Positions 33,219-45,890 of a stretch of DNA of 64,000 bases are shown piece after piece (within the stretch, counting starts at the first letter, position 1; each line of letters opens with the position of its first letter). The stretch spans positions 612,772,977-612,836,976 of the forward strand of contig NC_081408.1 in the NCBI RefSeq assembly GCF_030272615.1. The letters run 5' to 3'. The notes under the pieces were generated by a model. The model had not been told where the DNA came from. It ran no database searches and saw only the letters and a list, made by a program, of their open reading frames with translations. This DNA is from Cryptomeria japonica. Taxonomy: Eukaryota; Streptophyta; Pinopsida; Cupressales; Cupressaceae. The translations under genes were made by a program, and so were the position numbers.

Positions 33219-34484
33219 TGTAAAGCGGAAAATCGATCGAACCCTAGTTGCTCTCCCCTCTTCCGACTCCAAGGAGAGAGAAGGGAGGTCACTAGGGTTG
33301 ATGGTTTTCACTTAGGGAAGACTTTACATTCAAAAGAGGGGTTGAAACCCACAAGATCCAATCCCACACAATGCAAGATTGGATTCTAGATGTGTTTCAA
33401 GGGTTAAGACAGCAAGGCTACCCTCTTTTGTAAAGAATGTTGATAGAAGAATTAAGCTAGGAATGCATGAAAAGTGAGAAAGATTCACTTATAAACTGAT
33501 ATAGGGATATAGGATGAAGCTGCGGACCTGGAATTAGCTGTAAAATGTCGATACGGCGCTGTCCTGTAAATTTGAGCAAAAGTTGACGGGACGATGGAGC
33601 CCGGCGTGCACACGGTCCTCCGAAAAATCCACGAAACGAAGGGGGATCTGTTCATCTCTGCACAAGGATTCCAGATCTTCAATTTCAGCCGCGTACCTGC
33701 AACCTACACACAGAAAAGCGAAGACGATTGGGGGGTTAGGGATTAGGGGTTTGCCTTTTGGTCAAACCCCAGTTTTGGAATTAACCAAGAAATGAGAAAT
33801 GCTATAAATGTAAATGTTTGTAATGTAAAACAAGTACTAATACCTTGTTGTAAGGATGTTTGTATCCTTATGCGCGAAGGTATAGATGTTGTTGTTTGTT
33901 GTATTGTTGTATGTTGTAGTATGTGATCTCCTCTTCAATGGTTGAATCCTTGTCTTGAATGCAACACTTAGCCTTGAATATAGACTTGGAGTGATCAATT
34001 GCTTGAAGGAATGTTTGAATGCTTGAATGCTTGAATGTCGTTTCCACGTATGTTCATCTTCTCCATCTACCCAAATGGCAGAGGAAAATGTAGTTTATAT
34101 ACTTGCCAATTAGGGTTGATAGACTGATTTTCCCGACCTTAGGCCGACCAGGAAACAATATTTTCCAATTTGCAAACAAAAAGACCCGAAGTCCCAAGGA
34201 GACCGGGCCAAAAATAGGGCCAGGGACCAGGGCGCTGGGCGCCATGGTCCTGGGGCACCAGGGCGCTGGGCGCCCTGGTCCTGAAGGACCAGGGCGTTGG
34301 GCGCTCTGGTCCCACCTCCCGGGACAGCAGGGTGCAAAGGAGGTTCAGGCCAGGGTGCAAGAAAATGTAGTTTTTGGTGTCGTGAACAAGTTTCGGGGTC
34401 TCCATTCAGGTTCCATGTTGCATCGCCATTGTGAAGACCGAAATGCAGTCAAAATTGCAAGTGTCGCAATTTTAGGACGCTACA
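33219..34484 (-). repeat. 5' LTR of the gag-only element
   Basis: It is 1,266 bp long. In element orientation it begins TGTAGCGTCC and ends CGCTTTACA. It holds three 27-bp GC-rich palindromes (34224-34250, 34255-34281, 34286-34312), against two in the other LTR, which explains most of the length difference. Confidence 0.93.
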
Positions 34485-34489
34485 ACTTG
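34485..34489. repeat. Target-site duplication, right (ACTTG)
   Basis: It matches the left copy exactly; the host sequence AATGCATTGGTAATGGC resumes directly after it. Confidence 0.95.
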
Positions 34490-35469
34490 AATGCATTGGT
34501 AATGGCTATTCCCACCTGTTCATTGCATTTAAAAATCATCTTATTCATTGCAATATCTGGACACTCTTAAAAATAAATCTCTCAAGAAAACACTCTTTCA
34601 TGTTCTTGGCTCTCATTGTGATCACTTAGCTACTATTTTGCAACAACAACACTATCTTGAGCTTCATCATGGTCCTATCTCAAGAGAGGAGTTTGGTCGA
34701 AATGCTTTGTCTTCTTTCTTCTCTCTTATATTTAACATTGCATGATTTGAATTATTGCATCTTTCAATGTATCTATTGTTTAGTTGCATTTAATCTATCA
34801 TTTTCATATATCTTGCAATAGGGGTTTTTCTTTATTAAGCAGGGCTTGTTTCTATTGCATTTATCATCTATCATTTATCATTAAATCATATGTAGTAGTG
34901 GTTTTCCTCCATCAACTGGGGTTAGTTTCTATTAAAATCATTTTTTTTATCAAATCTATCTATCTAGTTGTCCATGGCAGTGGAAACACCAAAATGAGGG
35001 TTTGACTGAGGCAAAACCCTACAACCCCAACATTTTCCTCCCATCTTTATGTGTGCAGGTGGCAAACAGGTTATATGTGACTAAGAACAAGTTTTGGAAC
35101 CTTCAGGTCCATTTTCAGGTCTCTATCCATACATATGACAATGTGGCATGTAGACATCCCCGCGACGCACTGGCATCCAGGACCCGAGACCAGGTAGGTC
35201 CTCTGATATAATCTAATTTTGTCTTTGTATTTCAATAACCACTAGAATTTTATTATCCTCTTATATACTTCAATATTCTACAATTTTCATATCTTAATTT
35301 AGTGGTTATTTTATTGATATGTTTTTATCCCCTGTCTCACCTTTAGCACCAATTTAAGTGAGGTAGTGATGGATAATTTGTTCTCTAAGATTCATCGTCT
35401 TAGAGGTAACAAATTCCCTCCTCTCTAGTTGTTGGTTTTATTTTAGATTTTATGGAAAATAATTTATAG
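34490..35469 (+). other. Middle of the transposase-like region, unit 1, not resolved
   Basis: An open frame at 34548-34745 (SLKKTLFHVLGSHCDHLATI, then ELHHGPISREEFGRNALSSF) is nearly identical at 52314-52511 and looks protein-like, but I cannot name it. The rest is AT-rich and intron-like. Confidence 0.3.
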
Positions 35470-36075
35470 AGCATGCAAGGCATAGCCATAGGTCTCAGTG
35501 ATTGGATCAACAATTTAGGATGTGTAAGAACTATTTCCCAATTGGTACTATTATATCAATGGTCGATTTTACAAAAAACTACACATTGCAACCACAAAAT
35601 GAGGTACAAGCTCGGTATGACAATTCCATTCAAAATGCTATTTTTATCCACATGACATATAGACATGTCCCTGATAGTATAGTAGAGGACATGATGATAA
35701 TCAAGGAGTATCATTTTTATATGAGTGATGATAGATCTCACTCCTCTGGGTATGTGCAACATTGTTTTGAGATTTTGTTGAGTTCTTGCAGAAAAAAGAT
35801 ATTGCAAGGGGTCGACATCTCAACTGGGCAGATAACTACATGAGTCAATTGAAGAATGCTCACATGTTTTATTGGTTGATTAGAATGCATGCAAAGAGAG
35901 GTGTACCTCATATTTAGTGTTTTTTTGAAGCTATACATGGGAAAGGGGAGCATGATGGAGCAGGTGCATGTATGAAGAGAGATCTACTTAAGAATAAATT
36001 GAGTATTTTAGGCGCTATTCTGTCATGCACATTCTATTGTTGATTGGTGTACTTCAGCAATGTCACAAGGAGGGA
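35470..36075 (+). pseudogene. Transposase-like gene, C-terminal part, unit 1
   Basis: 35502-35843 reads FRMCKNYFPIGTIISMVDFT, KNYTLQPQNEVQARY, IKEYHFYMSDDRSHSSGYVQ and HCFEILLS. After frame changes come WADNYMSQLKNAHMFYWLIR, MHAKRGVPHI, FFEAIHGKGEHDGAGACMKR (about 35820-35985) and decayed sequence. The Asp in VDF, the Asp of WAD and the HGKGEHDG block could be the acidic active-site positions of an RNase H-like transposase; that is my inference. The gene's N-terminal half lies before the LTR element. Confidence 0.5.
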
Positions 36076-39000
36076 CACTTAATTTAGCAATGCACAAATT
36101 CTTTTGGTTGGTTGAGGAGGGCACAGTAGGACATAGATTGGATTGTCAAACAATAAAAGATTCTTCAAAGATGCATTCATTTTGAAGCTCAAATAATTCA
36201 TGGTACATTGAAAACTCCACATGGGACATAGAAAGGCTGAAAGAGATAGGGAAGAAAGAGGAGGAAAGATAGAACTGAGAGAAGCCAATGAAGGAGAATG
36301 AGGCAGAGGAAAGGGCCATCGAGGACAAGAGAATGATTATGGCAAGAAAGAGGATGTTAAACAGTACATCTAGTCTATTGCCTGAATGACATCCCTTAAT
36401 GTAGGATTTTCTAAACACAATGATCCCAAATTTTTCAACACCTTCAATTTGTCAACCAACTTCCCCATCTATGACCTTTTCTATTCCTTCAAGTCATATG
36501 GCAAGGGTTGCAGCATTTACTAGCAGCCCTGGCTATTGCAACCCAAGGGGAGGTGATGAGAACATGGAACCTAGAGCAGGTTTAGGGTAGCACCTACAGT
36601 TAGAAGAAGTTTGTTTCCCCCTTGGTTTAACTGAACTCTAGAAGGCGATATCTGTTTGTTTTTTTGTCTTTCTAATTTAGCAAGACATACCAGAATTAAG
36701 AAAAATATCCTATGAAGACATGGATTTGACATGATTTTTGTTAAATTGAATTATGCTCATCTAGTATCTTTTTTTATATGTCGATGCAATAGAAAACAAG
36801 TAATGGGATGATTGAGGAATATGATAACCAGTACATTCTTTTATTTTCCAATTATGTGCATTTCATTTGTTTTATATGTTGATGCAATTCAAAACATGTA
36901 ATGGAATGATTGAGAAAATATGTAAACGATTACATGCCTTTTATCTCAAATTATGTGCATTTCATTTCCTTTATATGTCAATGCAATTGAGAACATGTAA
37001 TTAGATGAATGAGGAAAGATGATGACTACATCATTCAGTTTTCACCAAATTGATTGATTCAATAATCAGTTCTCTACAATTATCCCCATGCCCGCTGGCC
37101 AAGTAGATCACTGACTTGGCTACCCAAAATCAATATTGTACATGTCAACTAGGATTTTTGACAAGTCATTTTGGACTTGTCCTCCAAGTGGTCAAAAAAA
37201 TGCCACTTCAGAGCATCAACCAAAACGTGACTGGACCCACTGGTGTAGGAGCACCAGGACATGTGTCTACTTCATTTTTATTCATGATTATGTTGGGAAT
37301 AGAATGTGTGTGTGTGTGTGTTTGAAGGCCTATTGATTAGGCTTAGGCATTGTAATAAGCTTTGAGGCTCCAAGGTATGTCAACTTGGTCAAAGGCCTTG
37401 TATGGGAATTTTATATGTATTTTTGATGTTTAGGGGTCTGCAATGTGTAGTATGTTCATTCTTGACCTTTGGTGGGAAGGCAAGACCAATTTGTAAAAAG
37501 TTGTCAAAAGTTGCAAAGTTGCAATTGTTGTCTTAAGCAACTTTTCTTGCAACATTTTCAAATATGGTTACTCCAACGGTTGGTTGGCTGCTTGCATGCG
37601 TTGGAGGCAGTTGGAGGATTTTCTCGGCAAGACATAATCCTGGAGGAACAATTCCTACTGGTTAAAGAGATGATTTGGAACGAAATTCTTGTCTTCAAGC
37701 TAAATGGTTACTAAGTTTTTTCTGCATTTTCCTTGAGTCTCTGTTCTTGCATGATTCCTTACAAAGGGTGGGAATGAATTAAGCATTTGGAAAGTTGAAG
37801 TAGAGGTTCACCAACCATTTGGAGTTGATCTAAGGTCTTGAAACATTTGGGTTTGAGAGAAAGATAATTTTCCATCCCACTGGTCTTGTAAAACCCTCAA
37901 ACCAAGGGTTTGGATGCAAACAGTGGCACAAATCAACATCCCTCATTGGAATCGATCTGAAACCTATGAGTCTGTTGATTTGGCATGTATATTAAAGGTT
38001 CCTGGTGGTTTTGAAGACAAGAGGTATCATTTGTTTATCCTAAGATGATACCCTGGGCTTGACATCAATCATGTGGCAAGCATGTGCAATAGGAAAAGAA
38101 GGTAGAAACCCTGAACAACAGATTGGTGGATGGTAAAACTAGGAATGTGAAGGACCCTTGGGTATGTGAAGATCCTTGGAAAGTGGCAATCTTTCATTTG
38201 TTTATGAGTGGTGAATCTTTTGAGAGCTTAAACCCCAATACCGGCTAAAAGAGGCAAAATAGGGTCAGTAGGGTTTGACCATCCATACTCGAAACCTAGA
38301 TACAAAAGTTTGGAATCTTGTATAATGCCCAAAAGGGTATCCAAATATCAAATTTATTAAAGGTCATGTTCAGGTAGATTGTGAGGCAAAACAAGAAAAT
38401 TTCGATTGGAGGGCTAATTGCTTGTAGCCCTATTTCCTAGGTATAATAGAGAAAACGACACAAAAGGCTAATAAAAACCCATCTAAGGGGTAAATATCTA
38501 TGAAAATTCCATATAACACATGTGTAAACATTCACACAGGTCAAATTCCACCTTGTGAGTAAGGATCCTGTTGCTTGGGGTGTGGGGTTGTTAGGTGTCT
38601 TTGGTTGAAGGGTTGGAACCTAAGGGATAGGAGATTCCTTGTCGGTTGTGAGTTGTCCTAAGTAGAGAGATACTTGGGAAGTATCTAGGGCAAGCTCTAG
38701 TAACCTTGAGAAGGTTAAATACATTGGTCCATTGGGTGACACCTAGTGGAAACCCTTATTGAGCAAAAACCAAAGAAAGTGATTGAACATCTCATATCCC
38801 TCTGCATCACCCACCCCCGAAACCTAGCACACTTTCTACCCACATTGTATGGGGTGGCTATGTGATGATCAACCACTTTCACACCCTACCAACCATCTAC
38901 TCCACCCAATAATCCCATTGCCACATTCAAATTCCAATTGCAATAGTATTAACTACACGTCAACTCTCCTTTCTTGCACTTCCATAATTGACTACAAAGA

Positions 39001-39655
39001 GAACAAACAACCATTTGAATGCCTTTATACTTGTGAATTCTGATACATAGACCTTTCAATATGAATGTTTAAGTGCAACATAAATCACGAGTACAAAGTT
39101 TTTAAATGATAGCATGTCCTCATTGTGTAGAATTATGAGGATGGCATGTCCTCATCATGTGAGTTAATGTATTTGTGCCAATTGTTGAGACCTTGGCCCA
39201 ATCATCACATTACATGTGAATGGATTGAATGTAATAGAAGAGTCTTGTCATAAACTAGTAAGTGGACCTTTCAAGTTCAGTTGTGCTAGTTATGGCCCTT
39301 GGTCCTATACGTTTTTTTATTACTACCAGTTATGTCCTCTTGAACAATATGGTCTAGGAATATGTACATACATACATGTGCATACATATATACATATACA
39401 TCTACATCTATGCACCATTGATAAGGAGGGAGAAGGGATGCATAATTAATGTATAAGGGTTCACATTTTTCACTTTTATTGTACAAAGGGTTTGAGTGTT
39501 TCAAATTTGATTTAGAGTTTTAATTTCACTTTTTCTGTCAAAGGGTCTTGAAATGGGGCAGCCAACTCAAAGGTCTACATGGGCATCACTCAAAGTTGGT
39601 CTTTGGGTCCATGTGGCATGCCACTTGGACCCGAAAGTTAGGGCATGCACATTCT
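36076..39655. other. Unassigned sequence shared by both units
   Basis: There is no recognisable gene on either strand. A short (TG)n tract lies at about 37305-37321. The region is colinear with about 53840-57417, with scattered substitutions. The moderate GC and lack of frames suggest old transposon or LTR sequence, but no termini were found. Confidence 0.4.
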
Positions 39656-40015
39656 GGTTCCTCTACCCTAGCCACCTTAGAAAACACATACATATATACA
39701 TGTAAATACATAAATGTATATACATGTACATACGTACATGTATAGACATGTACATATATGCATGCACATACATATATGCATATACATGTACATACATATA
39801 TGTATTTACATGATTTATACATACAAAACATATATACATATATATGTGTGTGTGTATATATGTATGTATATATATGTGTGTATGTATGTATACACACATA
39901 TATATATATGTATGTATGTATATACATATATACATATATATGTATATATGTATATGTATATATGTATATGTATATATATATATGTATATAAATATATGTA
40001 TATAAAGTCTATCAA
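39656..40015. repeat. CATA/TA-type compound microsatellite, unit 1
   Basis: A long run of TACATA, TATG and TATA variants. It directly abuts the breakpoint into ankyrin intron sequence (CTGCGCTGCATTTC at 40019). Repetitive open frames here are artefacts. Confidence 0.9.
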
Positions 40016-40057
40016 CTGTCTGCGCTGCATTTCATTTCTACTTTTTTGGTTGTGCAG

Positions 40058-41357
40058 ATGTAATTGAGAAGCTTTTACACCACAAACCTGAAATTGCCAC
40101 AGAAGTAGATAATTTCGACAGAACTCCGTTGCACATGGCTGCGTTGCTTCCATATCTCCATTATTTCCTAACTGGAAAGATGCTTATAAGAAATGATTCT
40201 GGTTACAAAGTGGACCAGAATAAGCAGTCTGCACTTCACGTTGCAGTGAAAGAAGGGAACGCAGCTTTAGTGGATGTGATACTATATTACAGCAGGGACT
40301 GCCTAGAAATGGTCGACAACGATGGTAGAATTGCTTTGCATTTGTTAGAAGTGGACGATATCGCCTGAAATTTATAATATGCTCGGTAACGTCAGAAAGA
40401 CTGATAAATTGCATTGATAAGAAAGGGCAAACGGCATTAGATATTGCACTAGAGAAGCAGAATGATGACCCACAACTTTACACGGCTGTAAGTGATTTGA
40501 TTCTCAATGAATTAAAACTGTTTGGTTCTTTTTAGAATTATTTTTAAATATTAGTTTGATTGATAATTAAAGTAATTTTTTTTTAATAAATAAAGATAGT
40601 TATTTATATTTTTGTGATGCTTGAGACATAAGATATTCGTAAAAATTTTATTTAGATAGAAGGCTTGAAATCATGCAAAATACTAATTTAATCTTGGAGT
40701 GTTCATGTCTTATGGAGAGGACAGATTTTCTTATTAATTAAAAAAATAAGAACATTTTTTTTAATCTAGGTAGACCGCTATAAGTGTTTAGATTATAGTA
40801 ACATGTTGCAGTGATAATATTTTGTTTTTCATAATGAGGTCTATTTATTTGTCCAACTATTTTCAATATTTAGAATTATGTTAATGATGATGTAAAATAA
40901 GAGATTTTATATTATTTAATTTTAAGAATGTTATTATTATTTTAACTAGAATTAAATTTAAAATGAACGGATCTTGTTGCAGATTATAAGATATTTATGT
41001 CAACATGGTGCTGTCAAGAAAATATTTGATGAGGGCTCAACTTCAAGAACCACCCCATCAACTAACACCCTGGGGTGGAACTCGAATATCATATCCTAAT
41101 TGCAATGGTTGCTTTCGCACCTACTTTCACTCTACCGGGGGTCCGGGAGGTACAGGCAACCAAGCACAGGGCCCACCAATCTCTTCAAGCTTTTTGTGAT
41201 ATTTGACACGCTGGCTTTCTGTTTTTCCATTGCTTCTGCTATCCTCCTTAATTTTGCAGGTTTTCGTAGCCATGTAGAAGATTCGGTCATAACTGAGTTC
41301 AGTTTGCAAGCATTATATAGAGAACTCGTATCATTATCATTAACATTTGGTGCAGCA
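40058..41357 (+). pseudogene. Ankyrin-PGG gene, copy C: no exon 1, truncated PGG
   Basis: The intron 1 end and acceptor (GGTTGTGCAG) are kept. Exon 2 (40058-40487) lacks the codons for DNFLYPKLYRKIF and shows a net 28-bp loss near 40340, which shifts the frame to a TGA. Exon 3 starts at 40983 and, unlike copy B, keeps YLCQHGAVKKIFDEGSTSRT. The PGG region then carries an 8-bp insertion inside the TLPGG codons and a loss of about 22 bp. Homology ends at 41357, after the second membrane segment; the rest of the domain is missing. Exon 1 is replaced by a microsatellite. Copy D shares these lesions, so they predate the tandem duplication. Confidence 0.88.
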
Positions 41358-44300
41358 CTAATTCTCAATAATTCATTATTCATATTTCTTATCTTTTATT
41401 ATATTATTATTTATATCTTATCATTTATCTATTAAATTTATTAAATAAAATATTTATCATATTCATTTATACGCCTTCATGTATTCACGTTATACACATT
41501 TCTCTATTTATTTAATAAAACCCTTAAATATCCCCTCATACCACTTACCATTTCCCATTTGCCACTCATCTTCCCTATACCACTCATCTTGCATTGTCCT
41601 ATATTAATCCCACAACATGAACTCGCCCGAAGAAAATCTATTTAAACAGGCCCCCCTCTCTTATTTGAGCAATCTCATATTTATGCGTCAAACTTATGCC
41701 AATTTACATTCCATTATCTTGACATCTTATCCGCTTTCTTTGCATTCTCAAATCTCCATTTCCTCATAGCTATAGGAGTGCAATGGAGTGAATTTATGTT
41801 GCATGCATGCGTGTTTTGGCATAGATATTTGCATTTGCATGTGTGTGTTTTGCAGGTACTTCATTGTTGGATGTTGATTAAAAGAATGAAATATACAAGT
41901 AAAATAGGGTAATCTCACTATTGTGTGTCTCGCTTGTGGGACATAATTTTTTTGAAATCATTTGCCTTTTTAGAATGATACATCATATTAGTCTTTAATT
42001 ACATGTAACAAGGTTTGGTTAAAGGGAGCTAAATCAAACCTCTTGAATAGAACTTGTGTACGATTAAATCAAACCTCTAACATAGTTTCCTTCATAGCTA
42101 TCGAAGTATTAAAAAGAATAGCTTCACCTTTTCAATTAAATGAAGTCATATAGAAATACTATGTTATAAATATATAGCCTTAATCTTATAGCTTAAAAAG
42201 AAAAAAAATAATATGCATTATGCTTTCTTTAATGTTGTGTATTTTTTATATTATAAATGCATATCCGTTGTCAAAAGATAATGGTCTCTAGTAAAGACAC
42301 CAGTAAAAATATTAAGAGAATTGTATTAGACTCCACAAGAATGTCCTTTTAATGAAAAATAATAATTTAATTGTATGTTAATATAATGTGTTATGGAAAA
42401 ATATAGACTTAAAATTTGTTTTAGTACTAATTCAATAATTAATAATAAATAAAATATTTAATAAAAAATAATAAAAAGTCTATGGACGAGAAATTGAATT
42501 TAGTTAGCTAATTCTAAGTAATCAATGAAACCTTACACATGTAGTGAAATTTATGCAATATAAAAAATTTCAATCAATAAAAATAATTAAAAATAATTAA
42601 TTCAAAAATAAAAATTATAAAAATTTATTATTATGTTTAAATAACATCTTTAACTCTATATAAAAATGTTACAATTTATTGATTTCATCATTCTTAAATT
42701 GATAACTTATTCATAATAATAAACACAAATTTAAAAACTTTATTTGAAATGTTGAAGTTAAGTATCCTACTTAAACAAAAAGTGAGATATAATTGTAAGA
42801 TCACTTAAATAAGATGTATAATTCTATTATTTAAAATTATTAATATGAGTAGCCTCATTAGATGAAAAAGAGAGACATATAATGATGGGATGACCTAAAT
42901 AGGAGGTGGAAAGGCTTAATGGAATTGTGACTACCTCAAATGATCAACAGTTGGTTCAATTCCAAATCATGCCTATTTAGGAGTCATTCCACTCCTAACT
43001 AATTTTATGGGATTTCTATTTAGACAATATACTATTTATATCAAAACACTCTTATCAAAATTCTTTTCATTTCATTAACTCCTTAGCATTTTAACAACAG
43101 TCATATTTTCTTTTTTCTTTTTAACAACTTTACTTCTCTGTGGAATGTAACAAGTAGTAAACCATCTCTTGATTCCATAATTTGTGCAAAATCTAGAAAT
43201 AATTTGATTGGTACTCATATATATCATATGTTCTTGTTGCCTTGATGTAATAATCATTCTATTTTTTCCATTTAACCTTTTTAATGAGCAAATTTCTTAA
43301 CACTTTTTCTATTGTAGCCAAGTAATATATCTAAGTTTTTCTTGAATAAATATTAATAAAAAATGATAAATAAAGTTTAGATGCTTAAAATTAATTAAAT
43401 TAATATTTAATTAATTTAATCTTTTTGCATAATTAATTATATTAAATATGTCAATTTTTCTTCTTCTCAAAATTAATTTAATTATATTTTAATTAGTTTT
43501 ATTACCTTAGCCTTATAATTAATTTTAATTATATTCCATTCTTCTAAAATATTTTGATACCCAACCTTAGTCAATATTTCTTTTAGATCTTAATTAGTTA
43601 ATTAACTAATGTCTTGATTCCTACAAATCACCCCCCTTAATCCTATCATCTTGTCCAATTAATTCTAGCCTAATCATGATTGTCATTTCTTCCAATTTTA
43701 TATTCTTCCACTCATTCTCTCCTCATGTCCCATCCTCCTAACTTTCCCACTTGCATTCTAATCTCTCATTATCCCACATAATCACTCTTCCTAATCATTT
43801 GCACATCTCTAATTAGCTTGATGAGGGATGTCAACTTTTTGCCATAAATGGCTTTCCCATCCCACCTTCCAAACCTTAAATGCTCCAACTTTGGTCCATT
43901 CAAGGAGTTTTTAATTTCTTTATCTTTTATTCTTCCCACACATCATCTTATTTGGGAATTTTTAATTCCTCTTGTCCTATCCCAAGGAATTTTATATTCT
44001 TTTCCTCTCTTCCCAAGGTGCTTGGGTAAAAATTCCCCATGCACTTGATAAGTGTGGAGACAAGAAATTTCTTTATGGAAAATCTCTTGGATCTTACATT
44101 TGTCCTCTCAAACCCTCTCCCACCTTCTTTCAATCTTAGCCCTTCATTCATTTTTTATCCTGGCCATCTAGTATGGGTCTCTCCAATCTACAAATTGGAG
44201 CCTTCTCTCCTAACAAATTATCCACCTTTTGAGTGTTGTTATTATTGGAGTTGAGGAAAAATCAACTCTACAACTCCCAAAGATCACCTGCATGCAAGCC

Positions 44301-45351
44301 TGTTACAGAAGGAGAGAAGCAAAAAAGCTATGGAGGGCACAATTCAAAGATCCAGAAAAGAGGAGTCATATTGATTGTGCAACAAGAATGCAATTAAATA
44401 ATTATAATTTTTATGAAAATACAAAGAGAGAAATTATGTGAACTCGCAATAATGGTTCCCACTTGTTTGCCACTTTCGACACTGAGATGAACATTTTTAA
44501 AATAATCTTCAACTTCCAACAACTATAACTTTTAAACTATTAAGAATTTGAACTTGATATAAATTAATGATTTATAGCATTTTGTTTGTAGATTCTAAAT
44601 ATATTTTTTGCAATTTTTTTTTAATATTTTTTTCAATAAAATTTCATCTCCCTCGAAAAGTAGTTTTTTACAGCAAACTACATGTTTTAAGAGTGATGTG
44701 CCTCCTGAAACACATAACTTTTTTTCTATAAGTGATAAAAACTCAATTCTTTCGAATTTTGGTTTGTAACATCAATATCCAGGGCTTGTAGTTGGTTTGA
44801 TAGTGATATGTTGAATATTTTTTATTTTATTAAAATTTGAAGTCCAACTAGTTATATTTTAGACAAAGATGTACGTTTGAACACATAACTTGTTCTATAT
44901 ATATCAAAATTCAATGTTTTTTTTGTTAGAAAAAAGACATCAATACCTAGGGCATAGATATTTTTTAGAATTTTTTGAACTAGTTTACTATTTTTTCCAA
45001 TTCATTGAACAAAGAATTTCATCTTCGGTGAAAAACCTATATTTAGTAAAATTTAAAAAACAAGATCATAATAAACTCACAATGTAATAAAACTATAGTT
45101 GTTGGAAAGCTTGCTTCGAGCACTACCATCCTATATTTTTGGGTTGTCAAAATTCTTTCATTTGAGCCTTGAACCAAAGCTTTCAAGGCCAAAATTTTGC
45201 AGAAAGTTGAAGAGTTTGGGGTGGAGAAGCATGGAAAGGGAGTTTGAATGAACACCCCTTCGAACGAAGGGGATTCATATGAAGCCCCCTACATTCATTT
45301 TGTAATGGTTAAAAAATAGTTAAAAAGGGGGTTCGCTCAAAGGGGGGGTTC
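41358..45351. other. AT-rich tail of unit 1, unassigned
   Basis: It is colinear with 58944-62994. Pyrimidine-rich stretches near 43620-43960 and 44100-44230 give similar short frames in both units (43848-44048, 44039-44254) with no family signature. It ends with GGGGTTC-type motifs. Confidence 0.4.
45255..45272. repeat. CCCCTTCG/CGAAGGGG palindrome, unit 1
   Basis: Two perfect 8-bp arms with a 2-bp AA centre. The unit 2 counterpart (62898-62915) has TG in place of both CG dinucleotides. Confidence 0.85.
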
Positions 45352-45633
45352 ATTTTTATGTAATTAAATAATGAAAAGCTATAGATAAAAAAATATTAAT
45401 ATTATTAAATTTGTTTTAAAATATTAATTTTTTTAAAATAAATTGTTAGAAAAGTCCATAATATTTATCCTTCTTCTATTTGTTTACTTTCATATTAAAT
45501 TTAATAAATTATTATGTTTAAATTAAATAAAGATTAAATTAATATCAATATTTATCTTTTTTGCCAAAAAAATATTATTGAAATTTAGTTTATTTTGATT
45601 ATTAATTAAAGAACATTTTAAATATAATACATA

Positions 45634-45779
<146 letters not shown>

Positions 45780-45890
45780 TGTTCATAGGTTAACTTAAAA
45801 GAACTACCTATTAGAACAAATAATGAAGTTAAAATTTAAGCACTTATTTTAGATTCACAAGATTGTACAGTTTATAAGTTCTTTTCTAAA

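Larger units (their letters stand above)
26624..34484 (-). mobile_element. Non-autonomous gag-only Ty3/gypsy-type LTR retrotransposon (TR-GAG-like)
   Basis: The 7,861-bp element is bounded by TG...CA LTRs (26624-27858 and 33219-34484) and flanked by the 5-bp target duplication ACTTG (26619-26623 and 34485-34489). The orientation is minus: gag lies at 32038-30155 and a protease-like region at 30076-28601. The 740 bp between the last frame and the 3' LTR and the 1.2-kb leader contain no RT, RNase H, integrase or chromodomain, so it would depend on enzymes from another element. The undamaged insertion site is present in unit 2 at 52251-52255. The LTRs differ at more than 20 positions by eye over about 1.23 kb, so the insertion is not very recent. 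Confidence 0.93.
20030..45351. repeat. Tandem segmental duplication, unit 1
   Basis: From ATTTTTATGTAATTAAATAA at 20030 the sequence runs colinear with 45352 onward. It ends at GGGGGGGTTC (45351), after which the same starting sequence begins again, so the units are head to tail. Corresponding landmarks pair throughout: copia relic (22211 with 47879), transposase-like gene (24900 with 50564), ankyrin exon 2 (40058 with 57753) and a CCCC palindrome (45255 with 62898, offset exactly 17,643). Unit 1 is longer because of the 7,861-bp LTR element at 26624-34484 and its target duplication. The junction shows essentially no microhomology. Confidence 0.93.

Noticed and set aside
39586-40067. Open frames rich in Tyr, Ile, His and Met on both strands
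   Set aside because: They are produced by the CATA/TA microsatellite in every frame; the same happens at 57337-57758.
43848-44254. Short plus-strand frames conserved between units (also 61494-61900)
   Set aside because: Conservation follows from the recent duplication; they are pyrimidine-rich, low in complexity and match no family I recognise.
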